Program-made: the position numbers and the translations under genes
In this document: positions 18,247 to 27,289 of the stretch, in pieces
Position numbering within the stretch: position 1 is the stretch's first letter
How the letters are laid out: every line of letters starts with the position of its first letter
The notes under the pieces: generated by a model
The model's input: the letters and a program-made list of their open reading frames with translations, nothing else
The model's database searches: none
What the model was told of the DNA's origin: nothing
NCBI GenBank assembly: GCA_026399755.1
Contig: JAPLQI010000060.1
Span: forward strand, 49,348-113,347
Source of the DNA: Pseudomonadota bacterium
Lineage (GTDB): Bacteria > Pseudomonadota > Gammaproteobacteria > Burkholderiales > Chitinibacteraceae
DNA: 64,000 nucleotides
Direction: 5' to 3'

Positions 18247-20094
18247 ATGAATGTTTTTTTTGAGGAAGATGGTAATTTCAAGGTAGCCACGATTAAGGAA
18301 GAGCAGGCGGCTAGCCTGATGCTTGAAGATACCCGTGGTAAGCGTTTTAAAGTGAAGGCGGCCAATGTGCTGCTGCGCTTTGAGCGTATTAGCTTGGATG
18401 ATTTCCTAAAAGCGGCACAGGCTGCGGCGGATGAAATTGATATCGATTTCCTGTGGGAATGCTGCGGCGCGGATGAGTTTGCTTTTAATGCGATCGCCTC
18501 AGAATACTTTGGCGCGAACCCTTCGGTGCAGCAACAAGCTGCAGCGCTGATTCGTCTACACGGCGCGCCGATGTATTTCTACCGCAAAGGCCGTGGCCAT
18601 TACAAAGCTGCGCCAGAAGAAAACCTGAAAGCGGCTTTAGCTGGCCTCGAAAAAAAGAAAAAAGAAGCCGAGCAAATGGCAATCTGGCAAGCCGAGCTAC
18701 AAGCTGGCGCTTTGCCCGAGTCATTTATTCCTTTGGCGAGCAAATTACTGCATCGCCCAGATAAAAATACCCTCGAGTGGAAAACTTTGGCCGCTGCTGC
18801 GGACGCCATGCAAACGTCTACCTTGCGTTTGATGGAAAAAATCGGCGCGATTCCTGATGTGGCCGATTATCTACTCGATGGTTTTCTTGCTGAATCCTTC
18901 CCTAAGGGCCGCGGCTTTGCGCCAACCGAGCCAGTGACTTGCCCAAGTGATTTGCCGCTGGCTGATGTGCAAGCCTTTAGTATTGACGACTCCACCACCA
19001 CAGAAATTGACGATGCTTTCAGCCTGAAGCGTTTGCCTAATGGCAATTGGCAGGTGGGTATCCATATCGCTGCACCTGCCTTGGGCATTGCGGCGGGATC
19101 TGACGTCGATAAAATTATTCTGGATCGCTTGTCTACCGTGTATATGCCCGGCGACAAGATCACCATGTTGCCCAACGATGTGGTTGAAGTGTTTACCCTA
19201 AAAGAAGGCCAAACCTGCCCAGCGCTGAGTATGTATTTAGAGCTGTCGCTCGGTTTTGATGTGCTTTCGCATCGCAGCGTCGTCGAAATGGTGCCCATTG
19301 CTGCCAACTTGCGTCACGAGCAGCTTGAGCCAGTGTTTAATGAAAACACGGCAGGTAAAGCGGATGCGCCTGATTTCCCTTGGAAAGAAGAAATCACTTT
19401 CTTATGGCACTTTGCCGGTGCATTAGAAGGCCGCCGTGGTAAAGCTGACCCGACTGCACCGCTGAAAATTGATTACAGCTTTTATATCGATCAGATTGAT
19501 GGCGAAAAACGCGTGCGGATTGTGCCGCGTAAACGTGGCGCACCGATGGATAAGCTGGTCGCTGAGTTGATGATTCTGGCCAATAGTACTTGGGGCAAGG
19601 ATTTGATGCAGGGCCAAGTGGCGGGGATTTATCGCGGGCAAAATGGCGGTCGTGTGCGTTTAACCACGCAGGCAGGCCCGCATATTGGCTTGGGCGTGGA
19701 GTGCTATTCTTGGGCCTCTTCACCGCTACGCCGCGCGGTGGATTACGTGAATCAGCTGCAATTACTGGCACTGATTGGCAATACTAAGCCACGCTTTCAA
19801 AAAAATGACGCTGAGCTGTATTCGATTATCGGAAGTTTCGACACTGCCTACGCCGCTTACGCTGAATTACAAGATAAGATGGAAAGGTACTGGTGCTTGC
19901 GTTACTTGCAGCAAGAAAATAAACGTGAAATTACCGCCGTAGTCATCAAAGAGAATTTAGTTCGAGTCGATGGCATGCCATTAGTGATGCGTGCAGGAAT
20001 ACCGGAACTACCTGCTGGTACAACGGTCAGTCTACAAGTGATGAAAATTGATTTACTTGAGCTTGTGCTTGAAACGCGCATGGCGACAATCTAA
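18247..20094 (+). CDS. RNase II/RNB-family exoribonuclease
   Basis: A predicted 3'-to-5' exoribonuclease of 615 residues that degrades single-stranded RNA. The RNB catalytic motif SIDDSTTTEIDDAF puts metal-binding acids at D247, E253, D255 and D256. In canonical RNase II the second position is Asp, so E253 is a conservative change. The second RNB signature appears as SSPLRRAVDYVNQLQLLALIG, and IYRGQNGG replaces the usual IYRxH. A basic, lysine-rich helical stretch occurs around residues 135-155, and the C-terminus is a short S1/OB-like segment. The ATG at 18247 was chosen over 18226 on N-terminal appearance; ribosome sites are weak. It is a divergent betaproteobacterial version, neither classical rnb nor rnr. 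Confidence 0.85.
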   Translation: MNVFFEEDGNFKVATIKEEQAASLMLEDTRGKRFKVKAANVLLRFERISLDDFLKAAQAAADEIDIDFLWECCGADEFAFNAIASEYFGANPSVQQQAAALIRLHGAPMYFYRKGRGHYKAAPEENLKAALAGLEKKKKEAEQMAIWQAELQAGALPESFIPLASKLLHRPDKNTLEWKTLAAAADAMQTSTLRLMEKIGAIPDVADYLLDGFLAESFPKGRGFAPTEPVTCPSDLPLADVQAFSIDDSTTTEIDDAFSLKRLPNGNWQVGIHIAAPALGIAAGSDVDKIILDRLSTVYMPGDKITMLPNDVVEVFTLKEGQTCPALSMYLELSLGFDVLSHRSVVEMVPIAANLRHEQLEPVFNENTAGKADAPDFPWKEEITFLWHFAGALEGRRGKADPTAPLKIDYSFYIDQIDGEKRVRIVPRKRGAPMDKLVAELMILANSTWGKDLMQGQVAGIYRGQNGGRVRLTTQAGPHIGLGVECYSWASSPLRRAVDYVNQLQLLALIGNTKPRFQKNDAELYSIIGSFDTAYAAYAELQDKMERYWCLRYLQQENKREITAVVIKENLVRVDGMPLVMRAGIPELPAGTTVSLQVMKIDLLELVLETRMATI

Positions 20095-20099
20095 AAGGC

Positions 20100-20170
20100 T
20101 GGGAGTAGGGAGTAGGGAGTTGCGGGCTTGGGGAGAATTTTACTCCCCCATCACTACTCTCCACTCTCCA
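20100..20170. repeat. Family E repeat (GGGAGTAGGGAGT hairpin), copy 1
   Basis: Tandem GGGAGTA units on the left pair imperfectly with ACTCCCCC..ACTCTCCACTCTCC on the right. It immediately follows the RNase stop codon and may act as a transcript end. A similar element lies after gltB at 50391. Confidence 0.7.
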
Positions 20171-20199
20171 TATTATTTAACAAACAACGATGGTTATAA

Positions 20200-20751
20200 A
20201 TGCTACCCAATCAACGCCTTAAGCAATGCCTGCCTTTGAAGTTTAAAAATGGCTCGCAGGTTCGCCAATTCTCTAAGCCCTGTGTGAGCTGTGGGGAAAT
20301 GTTGCAAGCCAACGATATGTTCGGCATTGCGCGTTTGGTAGAGAACCATATTGCCATTGCTGCCAAAGCACACTGCCCTAAGTGCGAAACAGAATTTGGC
20401 GTGTGCTGCATCATCGATGATGAGAAAAAAGTACGCAGGCTGATCTTGCCGCAATTCGCGTTTAATTTGTATTTACGCAATTTGCCACTGCAAGCCGCTG
20501 AAATTGAAGCCGCTGCCGCGCCTAAAGAGATCGATACCAGCCCAGTGCAGCCCAGCCCTGCGCCGCTGATGGTGAAGTCTCCAGCCAATATTCAACGTGC
20601 TGATGAAGTGATAGGCAGCTACCAAGAAAAACCGATTCCGGCTTGGGTGGTGGTGGATGGTCAGCAACTTAATTTTGACCGCGTATCGCCAGATGCTCGC
20701 GTGTCCACTGGTGAGTTTCTGCTAGATGGCTGTTTTATTTACCGAGGCTGA
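20200..20751 (+). CDS. Hypothetical protein with two CxxC motifs
   Basis: A 183-residue protein I cannot identify. Two CxxC pairs, C28/C31 (CVSC) and C59/C62 (CPKC), 27 residues apart, look like a zinc-ribbon module near the N-terminus. A short helical segment, a Pro/Ala/Ser-rich linker at about 100-125 and a small C-terminal segment (PAWVVVDGQQLNFDRV...GEFLLDGCFIYRG) follow. No signal peptide or membrane segment is visible, so it is probably cytoplasmic. The ribosome site is weak, and a start slightly downstream cannot be excluded. It sits alone between the RNase gene and panD. Confidence 0.65.
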   Translation: MLPNQRLKQCLPLKFKNGSQVRQFSKPCVSCGEMLQANDMFGIARLVENHIAIAAKAHCPKCETEFGVCCIIDDEKKVRRLILPQFAFNLYLRNLPLQAAEIEAAAAPKEIDTSPVQPSPAPLMVKSPANIQRADEVIGSYQEKPIPAWVVVDGQQLNFDRVSPDARVSTGEFLLDGCFIYRG

Positions 20752-20901
20752 TAGGGCTGCTCTTGAGTCGTGTGTAGATATGCTGCGCTGCGTCAAAAGA
20801 GTCCATCTCTCATCTATTTACCCTGTCCAATCACCAGTTCTGGGATTATAATCTGATCCCTTCTGAAATCGCCCTGCCCAGAAACGGGCTGGAGAAACAC
20901 C

Positions 20902-21282
20902 ATGCAACGTTCTCTGCTTAAATCGAAAATTCATCGCTGTTCTACCACGCACTCTGAGCTGCATTACGAAGGCTCGTGCGCCATCGATGAAAACCTGCTT
21001 GAAGCCGCTAATATCCTTGAACATGAGCAGATTCATATCTGGAATGTGGATAACGGCGAGCGCTTCTCTACCTACGCCATTAAGGCCGAACGTGGCTCGG
21101 GGATTATTTCGGTGAATGGCTCGGCAGCGCGCCGTGCTGCGGTGGGTGATTTACTGATTATCGCCACCTTCGCTAATTTTGAAGAAGCAGAAATCGCCGC
21201 TTTCCACCCAGCGCTGGTGTTTGTGGATGCGGACAACCGAATCAAAGAAATTAAGCACCACGCCCCTGTGCAAGCGGCTTAA
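20902..21282 (+). CDS. panD: Aspartate 1-decarboxylase PanD
   Basis: PanD makes beta-alanine from L-aspartate for pantothenate and coenzyme A. The proenzyme self-cleaves between G24 and S25 (HYEGSCAID) to form the pyruvoyl cofactor. The remaining family pattern is intact: [27 protein letters not shown] and [20 protein letters not shown]. Length is 126. It is monocistronic, with a strong terminator directly after it and no other pantothenate gene adjacent. Confidence 0.97.
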   Translation: MQRSLLKSKIHRCSTTHSELHYEGSCAIDENLLEAANILEHEQIHIWNVDNGERFSTYAIKAERGSGIISVNGSAARRAAVGDLLIIATFANFEEAEIAAFHPALVFVDADNRIKEIKHHAPVQAA

Positions 21283-21309
21283 TGAACTCCCTGCTGTAAC
21301 ACTCTATCT

Positions 21310-21335
21310 AGGCTGCCATTTTCGGCAGCCTTTTT
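21310..21335 (+). terminator. Intrinsic terminator after panD
   Basis: AGGCTGCC pairs perfectly with GGCAGCCT across an ATTTTC loop, followed by five T. Confidence 0.92.
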
Positions 21336-21385
21336 ATTAGCTTATAGGCTTCAACTTAAGCCATTCTCCAATATAAACTGCCACT

Positions 21386-21454
21386 GTAGGGCGGGTGAAA
21401 CCCGCCGTTTTCCTTGCCTTTCATAGCATTATCGGCGGGTTTCACCCGCCCTAC
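21386..21454. repeat. Family B REP-like hairpin, copy 3 (complete)
   Basis: GTAGGGCGGGTGAAACCCGCC and its inverse GGCGGGTTTCACCCGCCCTAC enclose a ~27-base loop. It lies between the panD terminator and hemF. Confidence 0.9.
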
Positions 21455-21526
21455 ATGATGAGCACAGCATGATATTGGCTTAAGTTGATGCGCGTAGGGC
21501 CGCCTTTATATTTACTAGGATTTTTA

Positions 21527-22441
21527 ATGAATTCAACTGCCGTTAAAGATTACCTCCTGAGCCTGCAACAAAATATTGTCGCCACCTTAGAGCAGCTCGA
21601 TGGATCTACTTTTCATACCGATCAATGGGAAAGAGAAGGCGGTGGCGGTGGCATGACTCGGGTGATTGAAGGCGGCAATCTATTTGAGCGTGGCGGCGTG
21701 AATTTCTCGCATGTGATGGGCGGTGCTCTGCCGCCATCAGCCAGTGCCGGTCGACCAGAGCTGGCAGGGCGGGCCTTTGAAGCGATGGGTGTGTCCTTGG
21801 TCTTGCATCCGCGCAACCCATACATCCCCACCGTGCATATGAATGTGCGTTTGTTTCGCGCGTATAAAGAAGGCGAGCAAGATGTCTGGTGGTTTGGCGG
21901 CGGCATGGATCTCACCCCCTATTACGGCCAAGAAGCGGATGCGGTGCATTTTCACCAAGCCTGTAAAGACGCGCTCGATCCTTTTGGTGCGGCGCTCTAT
22001 CCAGAATTCAAAGCGTGGTGTGATCGATATTTCCACTTAAAACACCGCAACGAGCCGCGTGGTATCGGTGGTATTTTCTTTGATGATTACAACGCCGCCG
22101 GTTTTGAAGCCAGCTTTGCCATGATGCAAAGCGTGGGTAATGCCTTTTTACCTGCTTACGTACCTATCGTAGAGCGCCACGAAGATGCCGAATACGGCCA
22201 GCGCGAGCGCGATTGGCAATCCTATCGCCGTGGCCGTTATGTAGAATTTAATCTGGTATTTGATCGTGGCACGCTGTTTGGTTTGCAATCAGGTGGGCGC
22301 ACCGAATCCATCCTGATGTCCATGCCACCGCTTGTAAATTGGCGCTACGATTACCACCCCGAAGCAGGCTCACCCGAAGCGCGTTTATATAGCGACTTTT
22401 TGTGCGATAGAGATTGGCTGAGATTGCTTGGGGGCGAGTGA
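21527..22441 (+). CDS. hemF: Oxygen-dependent coproporphyrinogen III oxidase HemF
   Basis: HemF oxidatively decarboxylates coproporphyrinogen III to protoporphyrinogen IX using O2, in the late heme pathway. The 304 residues show the family blocks [57 protein letters not shown] and [16 protein letters not shown], and end with [20 protein letters not shown]. The ATG at 21527 has AGGA 8-11 bases upstream. The frame also extends to 21485, but that region is repeat flank. The aerobic enzyme implies growth in oxygen. Confidence 0.97.
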   Translation: MNSTAVKDYLLSLQQNIVATLEQLDGSTFHTDQWEREGGGGGMTRVIEGGNLFERGGVNFSHVMGGALPPSASAGRPELAGRAFEAMGVSLVLHPRNPYIPTVHMNVRLFRAYKEGEQDVWWFGGGMDLTPYYGQEADAVHFHQACKDALDPFGAALYPEFKAWCDRYFHLKHRNEPRGIGGIFFDDYNAAGFEASFAMMQSVGNAFLPAYVPIVERHEDAEYGQRERDWQSYRRGRYVEFNLVFDRGTLFGLQSGGRTESILMSMPPLVNWRYDYHPEAGSPEARLYSDFLCDRDWLRLLGGE

Positions 22442-22597
22442 TCAGAGTGAATAAATTTAGGCTGGGCACATTTTGTATCCAAGCGGCAAGCTGCACTCAT
22501 GAGACCGCCTGTTTTGCGTGAGCGTTTTATATCGCTCTTACAAAGCGCCTGCAATTGACCCGCTACAATGCAGTAAAAATAGCTTTGGAGTGGTGTG

Positions 22598-25423
22598 ATG
22601 GAGTTATTTGTATCCAACGCAGTCGTTCATGAATTGGAACGAGATTTAATTTCGGCAGATGGTGCTCAAGCGGCTGTGCTGGTGCAATTGGCTTGGCATT
22701 TGCGGCAGAGAGATTGCGCTCGGGCGCTGCTTTTGGCAGGGCAGGCTGAAGCTTTGCTTGGCAAGGATGATGAGTCTCGTCGTTTATGGGCGCGAATATT
22801 ATTGCTGCAGGCCGAATGTAAATTGCTGTTTGTTGAGTTTAACCGCGCCGAAGCGCTGTTGGCTCAAGCGATTAGGGTGTTTACCGAGCTGCAAGATTCG
22901 CTTGGCTTGGGCGATGCTTATTCATTGCAGGCGCAGATTTTAACTGATCAGGGTTTCTTGGAGCAGTCCCCCGCGTCCTTTGATTTGGCGAGGCAAGCTT
23001 ATCAGCAGGCGGGCGAGATCTTGCGTGCTGATATCATCGAGGCGCGGTATTTGGTCAGTTTGGTATTTAATGATCCGCAAGCCATTGCTGCGCAATTAGC
23101 CCAGCGTTTTCCTGAAGACAAGGATTATCCCGCAGCACTTGCGGCTTATATTGCCACCGCTTATGGCTTGGTGGCAGCCCTCACTAATTCGCCTAGTCGG
23201 GCGATTCAATCTACTTTACGTGCTTATTCAGCGGCCTTGGATTGCGGTTTGCTACGTCTCGCCATTATTTCGGCCAATAATATTGCTAATGCGTTTGAGT
23301 CTTTAGAAGACTTAGATTTGGCTATGGAATGGCTAGAGCGCGGTTTGTCCCTAGCCCGTAGTGCCGGCTGGCCAAGCAGCGTGGGTTTTTGTTTGATGTT
23401 GGCGGGGGATTTATTACAGCAATTGGATAGGCGGCAAGAGGCAAGGACTTGCTTAGAAGAGGGCATGCAACTGCTCGCCAAGCAAACTGGGCTGCGAAAT
23501 TATGCCTTGGGTTTGCAAGCTTTTGGTCGCTTGGAACTTGCCGCAGGCCATTTTCTGGCTAGCTTACAGTTTTACACACAGCTAGAGGCTCATCCGCTCT
23601 CAAGCACGGCACCCGATCAAATGATGCTGGCGTGGAGCGGGCAAGCCAGTGCGCTGTTTCGCTTGGGGCAGCTGAGCGCGGCACATGATAAAGCGCAAGC
23701 TGCCTTAGTGTTGGCGCGTAAGTATAACAGCGTGGATATGCAAGTTAAAATTTTGCGCGTGCTAGCAGAAATGCATCTGAGCCCCGAGTTGGCCCCACCT
23801 GCGGAGATGCTGGAAAGCAATGCAAGCCTGCATTACTTAATGCAAGCTTTGCAGCTGTTGGAAAGTAAAACTAATTATGCGCTTTCGTCAGAATTGCTCG
23901 CTGAAGTGGCCAAAGCTTATGCTGCCAGTGGTGATTTTGCTGCGGCTTACCGCTATGGGGCGCAGGCCAGTGAAGTTTATAAAAGTAATCATTCAGCCGC
24001 ATTGGAGCGGCGCGCTTTGGCGATGCAAATTCATCATGATTTAGAGCGTGCTCGTGCCGAAACAGAAAACCATCGCCAAGTGGCACTAACCTTAAAAGAA
24101 ACCAGTGCCACGCTGGAAACACTAGGAGTGATAGGGCGCGAAATTACGGCCAGCCTAGATAAAAACGCCGTGTTTGCTACGCTTTTTCGCCATGTGAATG
24201 AATTGCTGGATGCCCGTTGTTTTCTGGTGTTTATGCTGCAAGAAGATATATTAACGATGGCTTTTTCACGGGAAAATGGCGTGGCCGTCGATTTCCCTCC
24301 ACTGACCTTAGATCACCCGCAGTCGCATTTCGCCCGAGTCGCCAGAACTAGAAAAGAAATATTGGTGCATTTAGAGGCTGAGCATGACGACCCAAATCAC
24401 GTGCTAGGCACATTAGATACCCATAGCTTATTGTTTGCCCCCTTGCTTGTGGGGGATCGTTTGCTTGGGGTGATGTCGATTCAAACACCTAGCTTGTACG
24501 CCTATGGTGAGCGCGAATCTTCAATTTTCTTGACGCTATGTGCTTACGGCGCGATTGCGCTAGATAATGCTGCGGCTTATGCCCAAGCAGAGCGCGCACA
24601 AGCTCAGGCAGATCAAGCACTGCGCCATTTGCGTCAAACGCAAAGTGAGCTTATTCAGCATGAAAAAATGGCCTCCTTAGGAGCCTTAGTGGCAGGGATG
24701 GCGCATGAATTGAATACGCCTATAGGCTGCAGCGTCTTGGTGGCCAGCACCATTAAAGAGCAAACAGGGTATTTTTTAGAGCAAGTTAAAAGCAATACAG
24801 CCAAGCGCCGCGATGTAGAAGAATATTGCCGAAACGCGGACGAATCGGCTGATTTATTAAGCAGTTGCTTAGATAAAGCGGTGCATTTGATTAGCAGTTT
24901 TAAGAAAATTGCGGTCGACCAAACATCGGATCAGCGTCGTGTATTTGATTTACGTAAGGAATGCGAAGATGTGGTGCTGATGCTATCCAGCCAGCTTAGA
25001 AGTAGCGGCCATCACTTGCATTTAGAGGTGCCCAAAGGGCTGAAAATGGATAGTTATCCAGGCCCCTTTAGCCAAGTTTTGAGTAACTTGATTATCAACG
25101 CCATGGTGCATGGCTTGGATGGTCGGACAAATGGACAAATCTATTTAAGCTGTGAGCTACGCGATACTCAATCTTTGCGCTTGCTTTGCCGTGATAATGG
25201 GCAAGGTATTCCTAGTGAAAATTTAGACCGTGTGTTTGCACCCTTCTTTACAACGCGCTTAGGGCAAGGCGGTAGTGGCCTAGGCTTACACATTAGTTAC
25301 AATATCATTCATTCGGTGCTGGGCGGCAGCATTAGCGTTAGTAGCCCAACCGATCAAGGCGCATGTTTTGAAGTTATTTTGCCACTCGTTGCCCCTGAGC
25401 TGAGAGAAGTTGAGCGGGGATGA
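22598..25423 (+). CDS. TPR-GAF sensor histidine kinase
   Basis: A 941-residue signalling kinase without membrane segments, so probably cytoplasmic. Residues ~15-470 are helical TPR-like repeats. A coiled coil at ~470-510 leads to a GAF domain (~510-655) and a second coiled coil at ~655-690. The phospho-acceptor is H703 in MAHELNTPIG. The ATPase domain shows the N box (LSNLIINAMVHG), G1 (DNGQGIP), F box (FAPFFTTR) and G2 (GSGLGLHI). No receiver domain is fused, and no response regulator gene is adjacent, so its output is unknown. The ATG at 22598 has GGAG 8-11 bases upstream; a GTG one codon earlier is less well spaced. Confidence 0.9.
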   Translation: MELFVSNAVVHELERDLISADGAQAAVLVQLAWHLRQRDCARALLLAGQAEALLGKDDESRRLWARILLLQAECKLLFVEFNRAEALLAQAIRVFTELQDSLGLGDAYSLQAQILTDQGFLEQSPASFDLARQAYQQAGEILRADIIEARYLVSLVFNDPQAIAAQLAQRFPEDKDYPAALAAYIATAYGLVAALTNSPSRAIQSTLRAYSAALDCGLLRLAIISANNIANAFESLEDLDLAMEWLERGLSLARSAGWPSSVGFCLMLAGDLLQQLDRRQEARTCLEEGMQLLAKQTGLRNYALGLQAFGRLELAAGHFLASLQFYTQLEAHPLSSTAPDQMMLAWSGQASALFRLGQLSAAHDKAQAALVLARKYNSVDMQVKILRVLAEMHLSPELAPPAEMLESNASLHYLMQALQLLESKTNYALSSELLAEVAKAYAASGDFAAAYRYGAQASEVYKSNHSAALERRALAMQIHHDLERARAETENHRQVALTLKETSATLETLGVIGREITASLDKNAVFATLFRHVNELLDARCFLVFMLQEDILTMAFSRENGVAVDFPPLTLDHPQSHFARVARTRKEILVHLEAEHDDPNHVLGTLDTHSLLFAPLLVGDRLLGVMSIQTPSLYAYGERESSIFLTLCAYGAIALDNAAAYAQAERAQAQADQALRHLRQTQSELIQHEKMASLGALVAGMAHELNTPIGCSVLVASTIKEQTGYFLEQVKSNTAKRRDVEEYCRNADESADLLSSCLDKAVHLISSFKKIAVDQTSDQRRVFDLRKECEDVVLMLSSQLRSSGHHLHLEVPKGLKMDSYPGPFSQVLSNLIINAMVHGLDGRTNGQIYLSCELRDTQSLRLLCRDNGQGIPSENLDRVFAPFFTTRLGQGGSGLGLHISYNIIHSVLGGSISVSSPTDQGACFEVILPLVAPELREVERG

Positions 25424-25509
25424 CATAGCTAGCTATCGCAGCGTATTTCAAGCCCGTTGCCTGCGTTTTTAGATGAAATCCATGTATTTCAATTTGCTGT
25501 CGTAGATCC

Positions 25510-25677
25510 CTAGCAGACTGTCGGACTTAGCATCAGTCGGCTGCAAAATCACCTGATCGGCCCATATTTCACCAGATTTTTGACCAATAACTCCTTATTG
25601 GCGCTGCAAATCCGGCAAAATCTGATCTCGACCATGCGATTTTTCGCTTCGACCGCCTAAGTCCGACAGTCTGCTAG
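25510..25677. mobile_element. MITE-like element D, copy 1 (168 bp, 21-bp perfect inverted ends)
   Basis: Both ends carry the same 21-base inverted repeat (CTAGCAGACTGTCGG... on the left). There is no room for a transposase. A diverged inverted copy lacking one end lies at 55037-55182. The ~290-base gap between the kinase and the LysR gene is mostly this element; the remainder (25424-25509) shows nothing recognisable. Confidence 0.82.
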
Positions 25678-25710
25678 CTCAAACCCCTTTCTTCACTCAA
25701 GAGACAGCGT

Positions 25711-26682
25711 ATGGCCGCAAGCCCGATTGGTTTTGATTTAAAGAGTCTGGAGGTATTTGCCGCAATTGTTGAGGCGGGTGGAATGACAGCAGCCGGCCAG
25801 CGCCTTGGCATGACGCAATCTTCTGTTTCACAAAGCATCGCCAATTTAGAATCGCAATTGCATGTGCAGCTACTCGATCGATCGCAACGCCCACCCATGC
25901 TCACCCCCTTGGGGCGTAAGTTTTACGAGCAGGCCGATCGATTATTAGGCGATGCCCGCCGCGTGAGCCTAGAGTTTCGCCGTCAGGAAGCCACGCCGCT
26001 GAAACATGTGCGGATAGCCTTGGTGGATTCCTTAGCGATCAGCGTAGGTAAAGAATTGGTGGCCGCCATTAAGCGCCGCACCGCACACTGGTCTATGGTC
26101 ACCGGCCAATCGCATCAGCATGCCGATGCCCTGCTTAATCGGCGAGTAGATATAATTTTGTCTGATGATGCGGTGCCTAACCATCCCGAACTCTTCCGCC
26201 GCCGCCTGCTTCGAGAGCCCTTTATTTTAGTGCTGCCGCTGGATTTCAAAGGGCCGGTCAGCAGCCTGCGCACACTTGCCGCTGCGCTAGATTTTATCCG
26301 CTACAACCCATCCACTGTGATCGGCCGCACCATAGAAAACAAGCTGCAAGAATGGAGCATTCATCCGCCACTACGGATGGAACTCGATAATTCCTATGCC
26401 ATTTTACAAATGGTAAAAGCGGGTCTGGGCTGGACGTTAACCACACCGCTCTGCCTATTACAAGGCGGGATCAAAACGGGCGAAGTGCAATGCCTGCCCG
26501 TGCCTGAGGGCGAATTTACTCGCGAGCTAACGCTGCTGGCCAGAAGTGGCGAGCTGGGCAATCTGCCCGAGCTGCTCGCCGACGACAGCATCGCCCTGAT
26601 GCAAGAGCGCTACCTACCGGTGCTGGCCAACGCTGCGCCTTGGCTACTCCCTAGGATCGTGTTGGGTGATTTGCCGCGCTAA
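25711..26682 (+). CDS. LysR-family transcriptional regulator
   Basis: A 323-residue regulator with an N-terminal winged helix-turn-helix at residues 8-68 (LKSLEVFAAIVEAGGMTAAGQRLGMTQSSVSQSIANLE) and a C-terminal substrate-binding-protein-like effector domain from about 95. It lies in the same direction as, and 0.6 kb upstream of, the ethanolamine permease cluster. It is therefore the likely activator of that cluster, although most LysR activators are divergent from their target. The inducer is unknown. No clear T-N11-A operator could be picked out of the repeat-filled gap downstream. The start is the ATG after the MITE, giving a standard N-terminus. Confidence 0.88.
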   Translation: MAASPIGFDLKSLEVFAAIVEAGGMTAAGQRLGMTQSSVSQSIANLESQLHVQLLDRSQRPPMLTPLGRKFYEQADRLLGDARRVSLEFRRQEATPLKHVRIALVDSLAISVGKELVAAIKRRTAHWSMVTGQSHQHADALLNRRVDIILSDDAVPNHPELFRRRLLREPFILVLPLDFKGPVSSLRTLAAALDFIRYNPSTVIGRTIENKLQEWSIHPPLRMELDNSYAILQMVKAGLGWTLTTPLCLLQGGIKTGEVQCLPVPEGEFTRELTLLARSGELGNLPELLADDSIALMQERYLPVLANAAPWLLPRIVLGDLPR

Positions 26683-26717
26683 GGTGGTTTTCTATTTAAG
26701 AACTGATGTTATGCAAC

Positions 26718-27090
26718 GGAAACCCAAATCTTGAACCACGGAGGCCACAGAGAACACGGAGTTTCACAGAGAAAACCATTTAGAACTGAGCCGTTTATTA
26801 GACTTTGAGTAGTTTCAACCTCAGTAAAATTGATTGATATCGCGACTCTAAGCACGGGTCTTAAGCTCCCCCTGGAAACAAGCGGGGCGGGGTTTCAAGG
26901 GGGAAGGAGGATCCAGCCAATCCCGCCTGCCGCCGACTCGATTGTCCGCAGCGCAGGGGCTTTCGTGCTTTGCTGTTGTCGCTTGGCTTCGTTTCTTGGC
27001 GAAGCAAGAAAGGAAGGCCCTGCGGTGGCTACCGCTCCAAAATCAAGGTGCCGAAGGCACTAAAAAGGTCTTTTTGACTTTGCTTAACGC
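26718..27090. repeat. Composite repeat: family A left half plus family C copy 1
   Basis: The A part (AAACCCAAATCTTGAACC and CACGGAG units, 26718-26775) runs through a shared linker (AGAACTGAGC...TCAACCTCAGTAAAATT) into family C. C ends in GTGCCGAAGGCAC, AAAAAGGTCTTTTT and the terminal TTTGCTTAACGC at 27079-27090. The same A+linker+C composite recurs at 28690 in the same orientation. The remainder of the 600-base gap (27091-27289) is gene-free and AT-rich and must hold the permease promoter. Confidence 0.85.
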
Positions 27091-27289
27091 ATTTGACGGA
27101 TATTTCCACTTTCCTCCCTCTTTGAAAGGCTATTGCTGCATCGCGCAAAGATAAGTGTAAGCAATAGTAATAAATAAGCTAAAACGATAGTAGTTGTCGC
27201 AGTAAATTCCCTAGTCATAAACTGACATCCAGCCTTTCATTCAATTTTTCTGTGTGCGTGTGCTTTCACTTTTTAATAAAGGAAACATC

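Noticed and set aside
20902..21282. Pantothenate operon around panD
   Set aside because: No panB, panC or panE nearby, and a strong terminator ends the gene immediately.
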